Part shown: piece after piece, positions 25,557 to 33,670 of the stretch
Position numbering within the stretch: position 1 is the first letter of the stretch
How the letters are laid out: each line of letters starts with the position of its first letter
Source: Marinobacter xestospongiae
GTDB lineage: Bacteria; Pseudomonadota; Gammaproteobacteria; Pseudomonadales; Oleiphilaceae
Assembly (NCBI RefSeq): GCF_023156385.1
Contig: NZ_JAKZAK010000018.1
Span: 60,203 to 124,202, forward strand
DNA length: 64,000 nucleotides
Reading direction: 5' to 3'
Translations under genes and position numbers: made by a program
The notes under the pieces: generated by a model
What the model saw: only the letters and a program-made list of their open reading frames with translations
Told to the model about the DNA's origin: nothing
Databases searched by the model: none

Positions 25557-26771
25557 ATGACAGATACACCGAAAACCACCCGCCCCCGTCACATCGCCAT
25601 CGTCTCTGAGACCTTTCCTCCGGAGATCAACGGTGTGGCCAACACCCTCAGACACCTCTGCCAGGGGCTGATGAAGCAAGGGCACAGGGTCTCGGTGGTG
25701 CGCCCCCGTCAGCGCCACGAGCAGGCCGGGGCCGTCGCCAGTGCTGGCCAGGCGCTGTTCACCTCGGAACAGGTGGTGACCGGCCTGCCGCTGCCGGGCT
25801 ACCCAGACCTGCGCTTTGGTGTCACCCGCAGTCGCCGTCTGGTGAACCTGTGGCGGGAGCAGCGACCGGACGCCATCTACGTGGCCACCCAGGGGCCATT
25901 GGGGGTTACGGCGGTCAACGCCGCACGTCAGCTCAGCATTCCGGTCAGTTCCGGTTTTCACACCAACTTCCACACCTACAGCCGCTACTACGGCGCCGGA
26001 TTCCTGGAAAAATTGTTGTGCAGCTACGGCCGCTGGTTCCACAACCGCACCTCAGTTACTTTGGTACCAACCCGCAAGATGCAGTTGATGGTACAGGCCA
26101 TGGGCGTGAACCCGACCGGTCTCTGGAGCCGGGGCGTGGATTGTCACCGCTTTGCTCCCCACAAGCGGGACATGGCGCTGCGCAAGCACTGGGGCGTGGG
26201 CGAACACGATCGGGTTGTGCTGTACGTGGGCCGGCTGGCGTCGGAGAAGAACCTGCAGATGGCCACCGCCTGCTTTGAGCGTATCCGCAACCTGCATCCC
26301 CGCAGCAAGTTCGTACTGGTAGGGGATGGCCCACTGCGGCGACGGCTGGCGGAACGCCATCCTGACTACCTGTTCTGCGGCATGCAGCGGGGAGAGGATC
26401 TGGCCCGGCACTACGCCTCCGGAGACATTTTCCTGTTCCCCAGCAAGACCGATACCTTCGGCAACGTGGTCACCGAGGCCATGGCCAGCGGGCTGGCTGT
26501 GGTGGCCTATGACGATGCCGCCGCCAGCGAGCACATCCGCCACGAGGGCAACGGCATGAAGGCCGACCTCAATGACGACGACGGTTTCATCGACGCCGCC
26601 CTAAAACTGGTGGACCAGCCGACCCTGCTGAGCCGGCTGCGGGCCCAGGCGCGTCTCGACGCGCTGGACCTGAACTGGAGTTCCCAGATCGAACAGTTCG
26701 AACAACTGGTACTGAACCAGCAACACAGGGCCAAATATCATGCCATCAAGCAGAGCATCCCGCTTCTTTGA
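25557..26771 (+). CDS. Glycosyltransferase family 4, MgtA/SqdX-like
   Basis: 404-residue GT-B glycosyltransferase. The N-terminal domain opens with IAIVSETFPPEINGVANTLRHL, typical of the SqdX/MgtA/Agt-type enzymes that transfer sugars to lipids. The C-terminal nucleotide-sugar domain has VVLYVGRLASEKNL, KFVLVGDGPLRRRL and the EX7E-type segment FPSKTDTFGNVVTEAMASGLAVVAYD. ATG 25557 is chosen because MTDTPKTTRPRHIAIVSE gives the family N-terminus; the frame is open upstream to 25494. It overlaps the following PAP2 gene by 32 nt. With its Pho-like promoter, glycolipid synthesis under phosphate limitation is the likely role (inference); the sugar donor is unknown. Confidence 0.85.
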   Translation: MTDTPKTTRPRHIAIVSETFPPEINGVANTLRHLCQGLMKQGHRVSVVRPRQRHEQAGAVASAGQALFTSEQVVTGLPLPGYPDLRFGVTRSRRLVNLWREQRPDAIYVATQGPLGVTAVNAARQLSIPVSSGFHTNFHTYSRYYGAGFLEKLLCSYGRWFHNRTSVTLVPTRKMQLMVQAMGVNPTGLWSRGVDCHRFAPHKRDMALRKHWGVGEHDRVVLYVGRLASEKNLQMATACFERIRNLHPRSKFVLVGDGPLRRRLAERHPDYLFCGMQRGEDLARHYASGDIFLFPSKTDTFGNVVTEAMASGLAVVAYDDAAASEHIRHEGNGMKADLNDDDGFIDAALKLVDQPTLLSRLRAQARLDALDLNWSSQIEQFEQLVLNQQHRAKYHAIKQSIPLL

Positions 26772-27306
26772 CGCGGTCGACCAACGCGAGTACGCCCTCT
26801 GCCAGACCATCAACCGGTCGTTACGCTTTCGCCCGGTACAGACTTACTTCCAGGTGGTCAGCCGCCTGGGCGACGGCTGGTTCTGGTACGCACTGATTCT
26901 CACCCTGCCCCTGCTGGCACCGGAACAGGGCCTTGCCATCGCCCTGCTGATGGTGGCCACCGGGCTGACTTGCACCCTGCTGTACAAGGGCCTCAAGCGC
27001 TGGCTGATCCGGGAGCGGCCGTTTATCTCCTTCCCCACCATCAATTGCGGGACGCCGCCACTGGACCGCTACAGCTTCCCATCCGGCCACACCCTGCACG
27101 CGGTCTGTTTCAATACCCTGCTGGCCGTACTGTTACCGGGCCTGGCATGGCTGCTGCTGCCCTTTACCCTGTCGGTGGCCGCATCCCGGGTTATTCTCGG
27201 CCTGCACTACCCCAGCGATGTCGCCGCCGGCGCCCTGATCGGCATGACCCTGGGCCTGCTGGCAGGGCACGGCCTGGCCGAACCGTTTCTGACACTGTTT
27301 GGTTGA
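26740..27306 (+). CDS. PAP2-family phosphatase (membrane)
   Basis: 188-residue integral membrane phosphatase. All three PAP2 signature motifs are present: KGLKRWLIRERP, PSGHTLHAV and SRVILGLHYPSDV, with about five hydrophobic helices. Members dephosphorylate phosphatidate, undecaprenyl pyrophosphate and related lipids. It starts inside the 3' end of the glycosyltransferase gene, so the products are made together. A phosphatidate phosphatase feeding diacylglycerol to the glycosyltransferase is the attractive reading; a general undecaprenyl role is the alternative. Confidence 0.88.
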   Translation: MPSSRASRFFDAVDQREYALCQTINRSLRFRPVQTYFQVVSRLGDGWFWYALILTLPLLAPEQGLAIALLMVATGLTCTLLYKGLKRWLIRERPFISFPTINCGTPPLDRYSFPSGHTLHAVCFNTLLAVLLPGLAWLLLPFTLSVAASRVILGLHYPSDVAAGALIGMTLGLLAGHGLAEPFLTLFG

Positions 27307-27397
27307 GTACCAAGACGCACGGGAACAGCACCCGGGCAAATCTTGACTACACTTGCGGGACGGATTTCAAGGAATCGAGACGCCCCAGGTGCCAATC

Positions 27398-28072
27398 ATG
27401 AAGATGCCCCTAACCGCCCTTGCCCTGGCCGGCTGCGGCAGCGCCCTGCTGCTGGCCTGGACCTGGCATACCGAATCCCCCGCCCCCCTCGCTAGCGAGA
27501 CGTCCGCATCAATGCCAGCTTCGGCTACGACTGCACCGGCAGCGTCGACAGCCGCCGGCGCACAGCCACCGCAACTGCCCGACCAGCCACTGACACCTCA
27601 ACAGCAGGCGCTGCTGAACGATCCCCGCACCCAGGCCCTGGGTGATCGCCTGGCGTTCCAGGACCGGGTCCGCAGCCTGTTTGACCAGGCCGATACACTG
27701 ACCGACCGCCAGCGCCAGCAACAGGCCGCGGCTGTCCGTCAACAACTGGCGGACTATGAGCAGGTCGGCGAAGTCAGTGCGCCGGAAGCACTGATGGTGA
27801 AGCTGGCGCTGCTCAATCTGACAGAGGCCGACCCGGAGCAGCGCAAGCGCCAGGCGCAGGCACTGGTGAACCATTACCGGCAACAGGGCGAGCAACAGCG
27901 GCAGGCCTGGGCGTCCCAGTCCACTCCGCAGTTTGATCAGTACAAGACACAGGAACGGGCGATCGTGGCGGAAGTGATGGCGATGGAGTCGTTCCCGGGC
28001 AACCTGACCCGGGATCAGTACCTGCGACAACGATTGCAGCAGGCCCGTGAACAGACCATGGGTCAGCCCTGA
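27398..28072 (+). CDS. Membrane-anchored helical protein of unknown function
   Basis: 224 residues: an N-terminal hydrophobic anchor or signal (MKMPLTALALAGCGSALLLAW), an Ala/Pro/Thr/Ser-rich linker (about 25-60), and a Gln/Arg-rich helical domain (65-224; LTDRQRQQQAAAVRQQLADYEQ, QRKRQAQALVNHYRQQGEQQRQAW, NLTRDQYLRQRLQQAREQ). This layout recalls anchored chaperones of secreted lipases, but the family motif was not found and no lipase gene is adjacent. ATG 27398 is preferred over an upstream in-frame codon at 27353. It lies 91 bp after the PAP2 gene and is convergent with the pectinacetylesterase-like gene. Confidence 0.6.
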   Translation: MKMPLTALALAGCGSALLLAWTWHTESPAPLASETSASMPASATTAPAASTAAGAQPPQLPDQPLTPQQQALLNDPRTQALGDRLAFQDRVRSLFDQADTLTDRQRQQQAAAVRQQLADYEQVGEVSAPEALMVKLALLNLTEADPEQRKRQAQALVNHYRQQGEQQRQAWASQSTPQFDQYKTQERAIVAEVMAMESFPGNLTRDQYLRQRLQQAREQTMGQP

Positions 28073-28095
28073 CAATCAAACCGCCAGAGTGACCC

Positions 28096-28128
28096 ATGGG
28101 CCGACCGCGGAAGCGATGGCCGGCCCAT
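28096..28128. terminator. Hairpin between convergent genes, possible terminator
   Basis: ATGGGCCG (28096-28103) pairs with CGGCCCAT (28121-28128) around a 17-nt loop. No T-run on either strand, so factor-independent termination is doubtful. The arms resemble those of the grxD hairpin at 10531-10555. Confidence 0.3.
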
Positions 28129-28140
28129 CAAACCGTGAAC

Positions 28141-29541
28141 TTACAACAACTGGTCGAGGGTCCAGTACAACAGGTTGAACGGCTTGTTGTAGTCCGCCTG
28201 GGTGTCGGTCTCGGACGCCTGCATCACCGCACCGCTGCCATCCAGCACACTGGCGATGAAATCATCCAACTCCAGCCCCTGCTCCTGGATATCGGCATTG
28301 GCGAACTCGATGATGCTGGTGCAGTGGCTCTCGTTCACATCCCGGAACATCGGCAGGTAGTAGCCAAAGTTATCCAGCCCCGCCAGAGTATCCCGCAGGC
28401 GGCGGGTATCCTTGCCCCAATATTCATGCAGCAAGGCCTCCTTGGTGGCCTGGTCCGGCGCGTTCTCGATTTCCGGATAGAACCGCTCGTAGGAATAGGA
28501 CGAGTAATTGAGGTCACGCCAGAAATGGGTATGGCCCATCCGGTCCTCTGGCAAGGCCGACGACAGCGCCGGATAGAGGCTGCCCAGGTCGTCGGTATCA
28601 AGCCCCGGCAACTGGGCCTGCAGGAAGTCCAGCGGACCGTCGGGCTGATCCAGCCCCCAGACCTGGCGGATCAGATTCTGCAACAGCACCGACGGGTACT
28701 GCTCCGGATCAGCGTCCACCGGCGCACTGAAGGCCGGTCCCGAGTCGTTGATCAGATACCCCCGGGTCGGGGCCAGATCCTGCCGTGACGGGAAGTAGTT
28801 GGTGAAACTGCCGATGCCGCCGGCGCTGCAGCCGGTGGCCAGCATCTGCCCGGGACGCTGGAGGTTATCCTTGAGCCAGGCAATGACCGCCCGGGAATTG
28901 CGCAGGCCGTTGTGGTGCCAGACCAGCGGTTCGGCTTCCCCATCCGGGTCTTCATACACCGCGACCCGGTCGCCGGAATAGATGTCCCCGGTACAGTACG
29001 GCACATACACCATGTTCCAGTTCTGGGTCTTGACCCGGCTCCAGGGATGCAGACGCACCACGAACGGACTGACGATGCTGGCCGACGGGTTCATCAGGGA
29101 CATGTAGTCGTCGGGTATACCGTTGGGATTGCGGGCACCGCGAATGCCGGTCTGGCCGGTGCAGCTCTCATAGTCCCAGCAGGCGCCACCACCCTCAAAA
29201 TAGAGGATGGTATTACTGGAATTCGGCACCCGATTGACGAAGAATTTGTACGGCGAACCGTTACCGCATACGGCCCCGGTTTCCGGCGCCAGGTCGATGG
29301 TCTGCCAGGCGTAGTAGTTACCGGGGGAGAAACCATCATTGAAGCCAGGCGGATTGGCCAACAACGGGTAATCCCCCTGGCGCTGATCGGCGGTGACCGG
29401 ATTGTCCGCCCCCGGCGGATTTACCAGATTACCCAGGGTATCCCAGAACCCGTAGTCACCCAGTTCAGCCGCTGCCGGCGACGGCGGCACCAGGCAGGCC
29501 GCCAGCAGCGCCCAGCACAGAGTTGTGATTGCCTTATTCAT
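28141..29541 (-). CDS. Secreted pectinacetylesterase/Notum-family hydrolase
   Basis: 466 residues with a signal peptide (about 1-24, ending PPSPAAA). The family pattern of a carboxyl-ester hydrolase is visible: ILYFEGGGACWDYESC (oxyanion region), WNMVYVPYCTGDIYSGD, and the nucleophile Ser in ATGCSAGGIGSFTNYF; the Asp and His of the triad are plausible in NDSGPAF and NESHCTS. Several Cys suggest disulfides. Plant and bacterial members remove acetyl groups from polysaccharides; animal Notum removes a lipid from Wnt. The substrate here is unknown. AAGGA precedes the ATG. Confidence 0.72.
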   Translation of the reverse strand: MNKAITTLCWALLAACLVPPSPAAAELGDYGFWDTLGNLVNPPGADNPVTADQRQGDYPLLANPPGFNDGFSPGNYYAWQTIDLAPETGAVCGNGSPYKFFVNRVPNSSNTILYFEGGGACWDYESCTGQTGIRGARNPNGIPDDYMSLMNPSASIVSPFVVRLHPWSRVKTQNWNMVYVPYCTGDIYSGDRVAVYEDPDGEAEPLVWHHNGLRNSRAVIAWLKDNLQRPGQMLATGCSAGGIGSFTNYFPSRQDLAPTRGYLINDSGPAFSAPVDADPEQYPSVLLQNLIRQVWGLDQPDGPLDFLQAQLPGLDTDDLGSLYPALSSALPEDRMGHTHFWRDLNYSSYSYERFYPEIENAPDQATKEALLHEYWGKDTRRLRDTLAGLDNFGYYLPMFRDVNESHCTSIIEFANADIQEQGLELDDFIASVLDGSGAVMQASETDTQADYNKPFNLLYWTLDQLL

Positions 29542-29739
29542 AGTCCTTTTCCCATGTTGTTTTTATTTGCATGGCATTGTGTGTCCACGGGCAACCGCTG
29601 CGGACGCCCATGGACGCCCGACGCAGACAGCAGGACTACGTCAGCCTGAAAACTAGACGTGACAACCTGTTAGATCAATCTCGTGCTCTAGATGAATTAC
29701 GACTAAAAAGTGACGGGTTATTCGCTAAGGAGTCTCGGT

Positions 29740-30897
29740 TTAATCGAAGAGGCGCAACTGCTGCAGCGGCGACCGGTCGTTGCGGAATCGGACCCCCAAT
29801 CCCAGCAGGCGTACCGGGCGTTCACTGTCCTGCACCAGCTCCGCCAGCAGCGGCTGGTAGTCCTCCGGTTGAGGAACTGCAGACAGGTCCCGGACCCGTT
29901 CCAGGGTATGGGTGGAGAAATCGCTGTAACGAATCTTGATGAAGAGTTTGTGGATGGCTTTCTCCGACGCCTTGCGCGCCAGTCGCTGCTGTAGGTCCAG
30001 CGCCAGCTCGGGTAACAATGCCTCACAGGCCGCCCGCCCCGGCAGGTCCTGGGCGAAGGTGCGCTCCACACTGACCGACTTGGCGTCACGACTGATCACC
30101 ACCGGCCGGTCATCGCGACCGTGGGCCATTTCGTAAAGCCGGTAGCCCTGGCGGCCAAACGCATCCACCAGGACTTCCGGCCGCTGCTGCCGGAGATCAC
30201 CGCAGGTGCTGATCCCCATCCGGTGCAGCTTGCCGGCAGTAACCGCACCGACCCCGAAGAGCTTTTCAACCGGCAACGCCGCCACAAACTCCGCCACATC
30301 CCCGGGCCGGATCACGAACAGCCCGTCGGGCTTGTCCCAGTCGCTGGCAATCTTGGCCAGAAACTTGTTCGGAGCCACTCCGGCCGACACCGTGATGCCC
30401 ACCTCGTCCCGCACTCGCTGACGCAGGTGACGGGCCATCAGCGTCGCGCTGCCCTTGTGCTCAGACACCTCACTTACATCGAGAAAGGCTTCATCGAGGG
30501 ACAGCGGCTCCACCAGATCGGTCAGCTCGCGAAAGAACCCCATGACCTGGCGGGACACCTCGCGGTAACGCGCCATGTTCACCGGCACGATCACCAGGTC
30601 CGGGCACAGTCGCCGGGCTTCCGCCGTTGGCATTGCCGAGCGCACCCCATAGGCCCGGGCCTGGTAGTTGCAGGTGGTGAGCACCCCCCGGCCACCATCG
30701 CCGCCGACCGCAAGGGGCACCCGGCTCAGCGACGGATCATCCCGCATTTCCACCGCAGCGTAGAAGCAGTCGCAATCGATGTGAATGATCTTGCGCTGTG
30801 TCGCTGATGCTGACAGCGCTTGAGTTGAAGGTCCGTGTGACACTGGCCGGTCGCTCTCCCGCAAGGCATTTCCTCTACCCTGTATCTTGGGTACCAT
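29740..30897 (-). CDS. dinB: DNA polymerase IV
   Basis: Y-family translesion polymerase. 385 residues from ATG 30897, which gives about 30 residues ahead of the family start at [15 protein letters not shown]; a GTG at 30843 would shorten this. The catalytic Asp in DCDCF and the SLDEAFLD pair, the [16 protein letters not shown] helix, the helix-hairpin-helix [12 protein letters not shown] and the little-finger domain are present. It ends in QLRLFD, a beta-clamp binding motif. No clear LexA box upstream. Monocistronic. Confidence 0.95.
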   Translation of the reverse strand: MVPKIQGRGNALRESDRPVSHGPSTQALSASATQRKIIHIDCDCFYAAVEMRDDPSLSRVPLAVGGDGGRGVLTTCNYQARAYGVRSAMPTAEARRLCPDLVIVPVNMARYREVSRQVMGFFRELTDLVEPLSLDEAFLDVSEVSEHKGSATLMARHLRQRVRDEVGITVSAGVAPNKFLAKIASDWDKPDGLFVIRPGDVAEFVAALPVEKLFGVGAVTAGKLHRMGISTCGDLRQQRPEVLVDAFGRQGYRLYEMAHGRDDRPVVISRDAKSVSVERTFAQDLPGRAACEALLPELALDLQQRLARKASEKAIHKLFIKIRYSDFSTHTLERVRDLSAVPQPEDYQPLLAELVQDSERPVRLLGLGVRFRNDRSPLQQLRLFD

Positions 30898-30945
30898 TCA
30901 GAGGTTCCCTACAACCCCCGGTCTTCCACAGCCCGAGCGGGGATG

Positions 30946-30967
30946 CGGAGTTGATCAGAGGCTCCCT
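30946..30967. repeat. Solo copy of a dispersed repeat arm
   Basis: A 22-bp stretch matches 20 of 22 positions of 55038-55059, the right arm of the structured element near hemA. A shorter, one-mismatch copy of its outer end (TCAGAGGTTCCCTA) lies at 30898-30911. It sits between dinB and the DUF1244 gene. Confidence 0.55.
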
Positions 30968-31039
30968 AGTTTACCATCCCCTCACGCTGGAAGCCGGTGT
31001 CGGATCGACCACGCCCATTGATGAAGGAACCAGCCCGGC

Positions 31040-31333
31040 ATGACCACCCCGATCCCCGAGCCCACCCAGACCGAAATCGAGGCCGCCGCCTTCCGTCGCC
31101 TGGTCGCACACTTGCGGGACCACCCGGAAGTCCAGAACATTGACCTGATGAATCTGGCCGGCTTCTGTCGTAACTGCCTGTCGAAGTGGTATCGCGCCGA
31201 AGCCGCCGAGCGTGGTGTTGAGCTGAGCGATCCCGATGCCCGCGAGCGGATTTACGGCATGCCCTACGACGACTGGAAAGCCCGCTACCAGAAGGGCCCC
31301 AAACTCGACCATAAAGGTACCCCCGAATCATGA
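31040..31333 (+). CDS. DUF1244 domain-containing protein
   Basis: 97-residue cytosolic protein of the DUF1244 family. The conserved core DLMNLAGFCRNCLSKWYRAEA with two Cys, followed by RIYGMPYDDWKARYQ, identifies it. The function is not established. Its stop overlaps the start of the HopJ-family gene (ATGA), so the two are translationally coupled and lead into minC. Confidence 0.88.
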   Translation: MTTPIPEPTQTEIEAAAFRRLVAHLRDHPEVQNIDLMNLAGFCRNCLSKWYRAEAAERGVELSDPDARERIYGMPYDDWKARYQKGPKLDHKGTPES

Positions 31334-31710
31334 CCGTGACTGAAGCGATCAATATCCACCTGGCCGCACTGGATGCCGGCCGGCACGACTTTGAAGACAC
31401 CCTGGCGCTGATCGAGCGCTACTTCGAGTACACCGCCAGCGCGTTCCATAACGGCCCGCTGTACAACCAGGCCAGCGAGAACCAGGGCTCGTGCAAGCTG
31501 TTCGCCCTGGGCCAGTTCTGCAACCTCACTGAAGCCCAGACCCTGAGCTGCTTTGGCCGCCACTATCGGGACGTTCTGGAAAACCCCGCTGGCACCAGTC
31601 ACGGCAACATCCGCCAGTTCATCAGTACCGGTTGGTCCGGCATCCATTTCGATCGGCCACCGCTGCAATTGCGCACCTCCCCGCAGGCGGAAACGGAAGC
31701 CAGCTCATGA
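31330..31710 (+). CDS. HopJ type III effector family protein
   Basis: 126 residues. The whole sequence follows the HopJ family: FEDTLALIERYFEYTASAFHNGPLYN, NQGSCKLFALGQF, EAQTLSCFGRHYRDVL and HGNIRQFISTGWSGIHF. Despite the name, members are widespread in bacteria lacking type III secretion and probably have a housekeeping cytosolic role. It overlaps DUF1244 upstream by 4 nt and minC downstream by 4 nt, forming one transcript with the cell-division genes. Confidence 0.88.
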   Translation: MTVTEAINIHLAALDAGRHDFEDTLALIERYFEYTASAFHNGPLYNQASENQGSCKLFALGQFCNLTEAQTLSCFGRHYRDVLENPAGTSHGNIRQFISTGWSGIHFDRPPLQLRTSPQAETEASS

Positions 31711-32489
31711 GCCAGGACACCCAGACCGCAGCCAGCTTCCAGCTCAAGAGTGCCTCAGTCTCGCTGACGGCACTGGAGCTGTACCACTTTGATCCGGACG
31801 ACTTCGAAGCCACCCTGCGGGACAAGATCAGTCAGGCACCCGGTTTCTTCCGCGACATTCCGCTGATCATCAGCCTGGACAAGTACGAAGGCCCCAACGC
31901 CGAACTGGATTTCTTCAAGCTAATCGGCAGCTGTCGCCGCCACGGCATTCAGGTGGTGGGGGTGCGCGGCGGTGACGACGACCAGCGTCGCCTGGCCCGC
32001 AATGCCGCCCTGGCACTACTGCCTGGCGGTGGTCGCCGGGACAGCAACCGCAATGCCCAGAGCGAAGACGACAACGGTGACGAATCAGCAGCAGCTAACG
32101 AAACCGTAACCGAATCCCCGGCCGCCGCCGAACCGGCCCCGGTGGAGAGCGGAAAACCGGCGAAAATCATCAACCAACCGGTACGCTCGGGTCAGCAGAT
32201 CTGTGCGCCAGACGGCGACCTGGTGATATTGGCCCCGGTGCAGGCTGGCGCCGAGGTGCTGGCTGCGGGTAACATCCACGTTTACGGTCCTTTGCGCGGT
32301 CGTGCGCTGGCAGGTATCCACGGAGCCACTGAGGCCCGGGTGTTCTGTCAGTCCCTGGAAGCCGAGCTAGTCTCCATCGCCGGACACTATAAAATCTCTG
32401 AAGACCTGCAGGAAAACGGCTGGAAAAGCCCGGTGCAGCTTCAGCTGAAAGATGAGGTGCTGGTGGCCACGCCGCTGGACAAAGCTTAA
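31707..32489 (+). CDS. minC: Septum site-determining protein MinC
   Basis: FtsZ-polymerisation inhibitor, carried to the membrane by MinD. 260 residues: N-terminal FtsZ-inhibiting domain (about 8-105; FQLKSASVSLTALELYHFD, RDIPLIISLDKY), an acidic linker (115-155), and the C-terminal beta-helix that binds MinD and FtsZ (VRSGQQICAPDGDLVILAPVQAGAEVLAAGNIHVYGPLRGRALAGIHG). ATG 31707 overlaps the HopJ-family stop by 4 nt; the frame is open upstream, but that part matches nothing. Confidence 0.96.
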   Translation: MSQDTQTAASFQLKSASVSLTALELYHFDPDDFEATLRDKISQAPGFFRDIPLIISLDKYEGPNAELDFFKLIGSCRRHGIQVVGVRGGDDDQRRLARNAALALLPGGGRRDSNRNAQSEDDNGDESAAANETVTESPAAAEPAPVESGKPAKIINQPVRSGQQICAPDGDLVILAPVQAGAEVLAAGNIHVYGPLRGRALAGIHGATEARVFCQSLEAELVSIAGHYKISEDLQENGWKSPVQLQLKDEVLVATPLDKA

Positions 32490-32516
32490 GACACTCACGC
32501 AATAGGGATTGCAACC

Positions 32517-33326
32517 TTGGCTAGAATCATTGTCGTTACTTCAGGAAAGGGCGGCGTCGGTAAGACCACCACCAGCGCCTCAATCAGCACCGGGCTGGCC
32601 CGCCGTGGTCACAAGACGGTGGTAATCGATTTTGACGTTGGCCTGCGCAACCTCGACCTGATCATGAACTGCGAACGTCGCGTGGTGTACGACTTCGTCA
32701 ACGTCATCCAGGGCGACGCCACACTCAACCAGGCGCTGATCCGTGACAAGCGGGTCGAATCCCTCTACATCCTGCCGGCGTCCCAGACCCGGGAGAAAGA
32801 GGCGCTGACCAAAGACGGCGTTGAGGCGGTGATCAACGAACTGTCCGAAACCTTCGACTACATCGTCTGCGACTCCCCCGCTGGCATCGAGCACGGTGCC
32901 CAGATGGCGCTGTACTACGCCGATGAAGCCATCGTGGTCACCAACCCTGAGGTCTCCTCGGTGCGGGACTCCGACCGCATTCTGGGCATTCTCCAGAGCA
33001 AATCCCGGCGCGCTGAAATGGGCCAGGACCCGGTCAAGGAGCACCTGCTGCTGACCCGCTACGACCCGATCCGGGTGGAGAAAGGCGAAATGCTGTCAGT
33101 GGGTGACGTGGAAGAGATCCTCGCCATTCCCCTGCTGGGCGTGATTCCAGAATCCCAGGTGGTGCTCAATGCCTCCAACCAGGGCACCCCGGTGATCCTG
33201 GAGGACGAGTCCGACGCCGGCCAGGCCTACGATGACGCCGTGGCACGCCTGCTGGGAGAGGAGCGGGAACATCGCTTCATGACGGCCCAGAAGAAGGGCT
33301 TCTTTGCACGGATGTTCAAGGGGTGA
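32517..33326 (+). CDS. minD: Septum site-determining protein MinD
   Basis: Membrane-associated ATPase of the Min oscillator; recruits MinC and responds to MinE. 269 residues. Deviant Walker A SGKGGVGKTTT, VIDFDVGLRNLDLIMNCERRVVYDFVNV, CDSPAGIEHGA and TNPEVSSVRDSDRI are intact. The C-terminal amphipathic membrane-targeting helix is KKGFFARMFKG. The start is TTG, with AGGG 10 nt upstream. Confidence 0.98.
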   Translation: MARIIVVTSGKGGVGKTTTSASISTGLARRGHKTVVIDFDVGLRNLDLIMNCERRVVYDFVNVIQGDATLNQALIRDKRVESLYILPASQTREKEALTKDGVEAVINELSETFDYIVCDSPAGIEHGAQMALYYADEAIVVTNPEVSSVRDSDRILGILQSKSRRAEMGQDPVKEHLLLTRYDPIRVEKGEMLSVGDVEEILAIPLLGVIPESQVVLNASNQGTPVILEDESDAGQAYDDAVARLLGEEREHRFMTAQKKGFFARMFKG

Positions 33327-33332
33327 TAACGG

Positions 33333-33596
33333 ATGAGTTTCCTGGATTACTTCAGAAGCAAGAAGACCACCTCCGCCAACGTCGCCAAGGAACGCCTGCA
33401 GATCATCGTTGCCCATGAGCGTGGCCAGCGTGACCAGCCGGACTACCTGCCCCAGTTGCAGGCGGAACTGCTGGCGGTGATCCGCAAGTACGTGCAGATC
33501 GACGATGACATGGTCCAGGTGGAAGTGGACCGCAACGACAGCTGTTCGGTACTGGAACTGAACGTCACGCTGCCGGAACACTCCCACTCGCACTGA
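33333..33596 (+). CDS. minE: Cell division topological specificity factor MinE
   Basis: 87 residues. N-terminal membrane-binding and anti-MinCD segment ([30 protein letters not shown]), then a dimeric topological-specificity domain ([40 protein letters not shown]). It follows minD after 6 nt and is the last gene of the DUF1244-hopJ-minCDE run. Confidence 0.98.
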   Translation: MSFLDYFRSKKTTSANVAKERLQIIVAHERGQRDQPDYLPQLQAELLAVIRKYVQIDDDMVQVEVDRNDSCSVLELNVTLPEHSHSH

Positions 33597-33600
33597 ATCA

Positions 33601-33624
33601 CGCGGGGCCCGACCGGGCCCCGCG
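33601..33624. terminator. GC-rich hairpin after minE
   Basis: CGCGGGGCCC, 4-nt loop, GGGCCCCGCG: a perfect 10-bp stem five bases after the minE stop. No T-run follows, so termination may depend on Rho or pausing. It also separates minE from the convergent DUF2804 gene. Confidence 0.55.
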
Positions 33625-33670
33625 CTCACCCCCACTCCGCACCTGGCCCTCCGCACTTGGCAGGTCCCAC

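Noticed and set aside
30881..30897. LexA (SOS) box at the start of dinB
   Set aside because: Only a CTGTATC half-site is present; the second half does not match ACAG.
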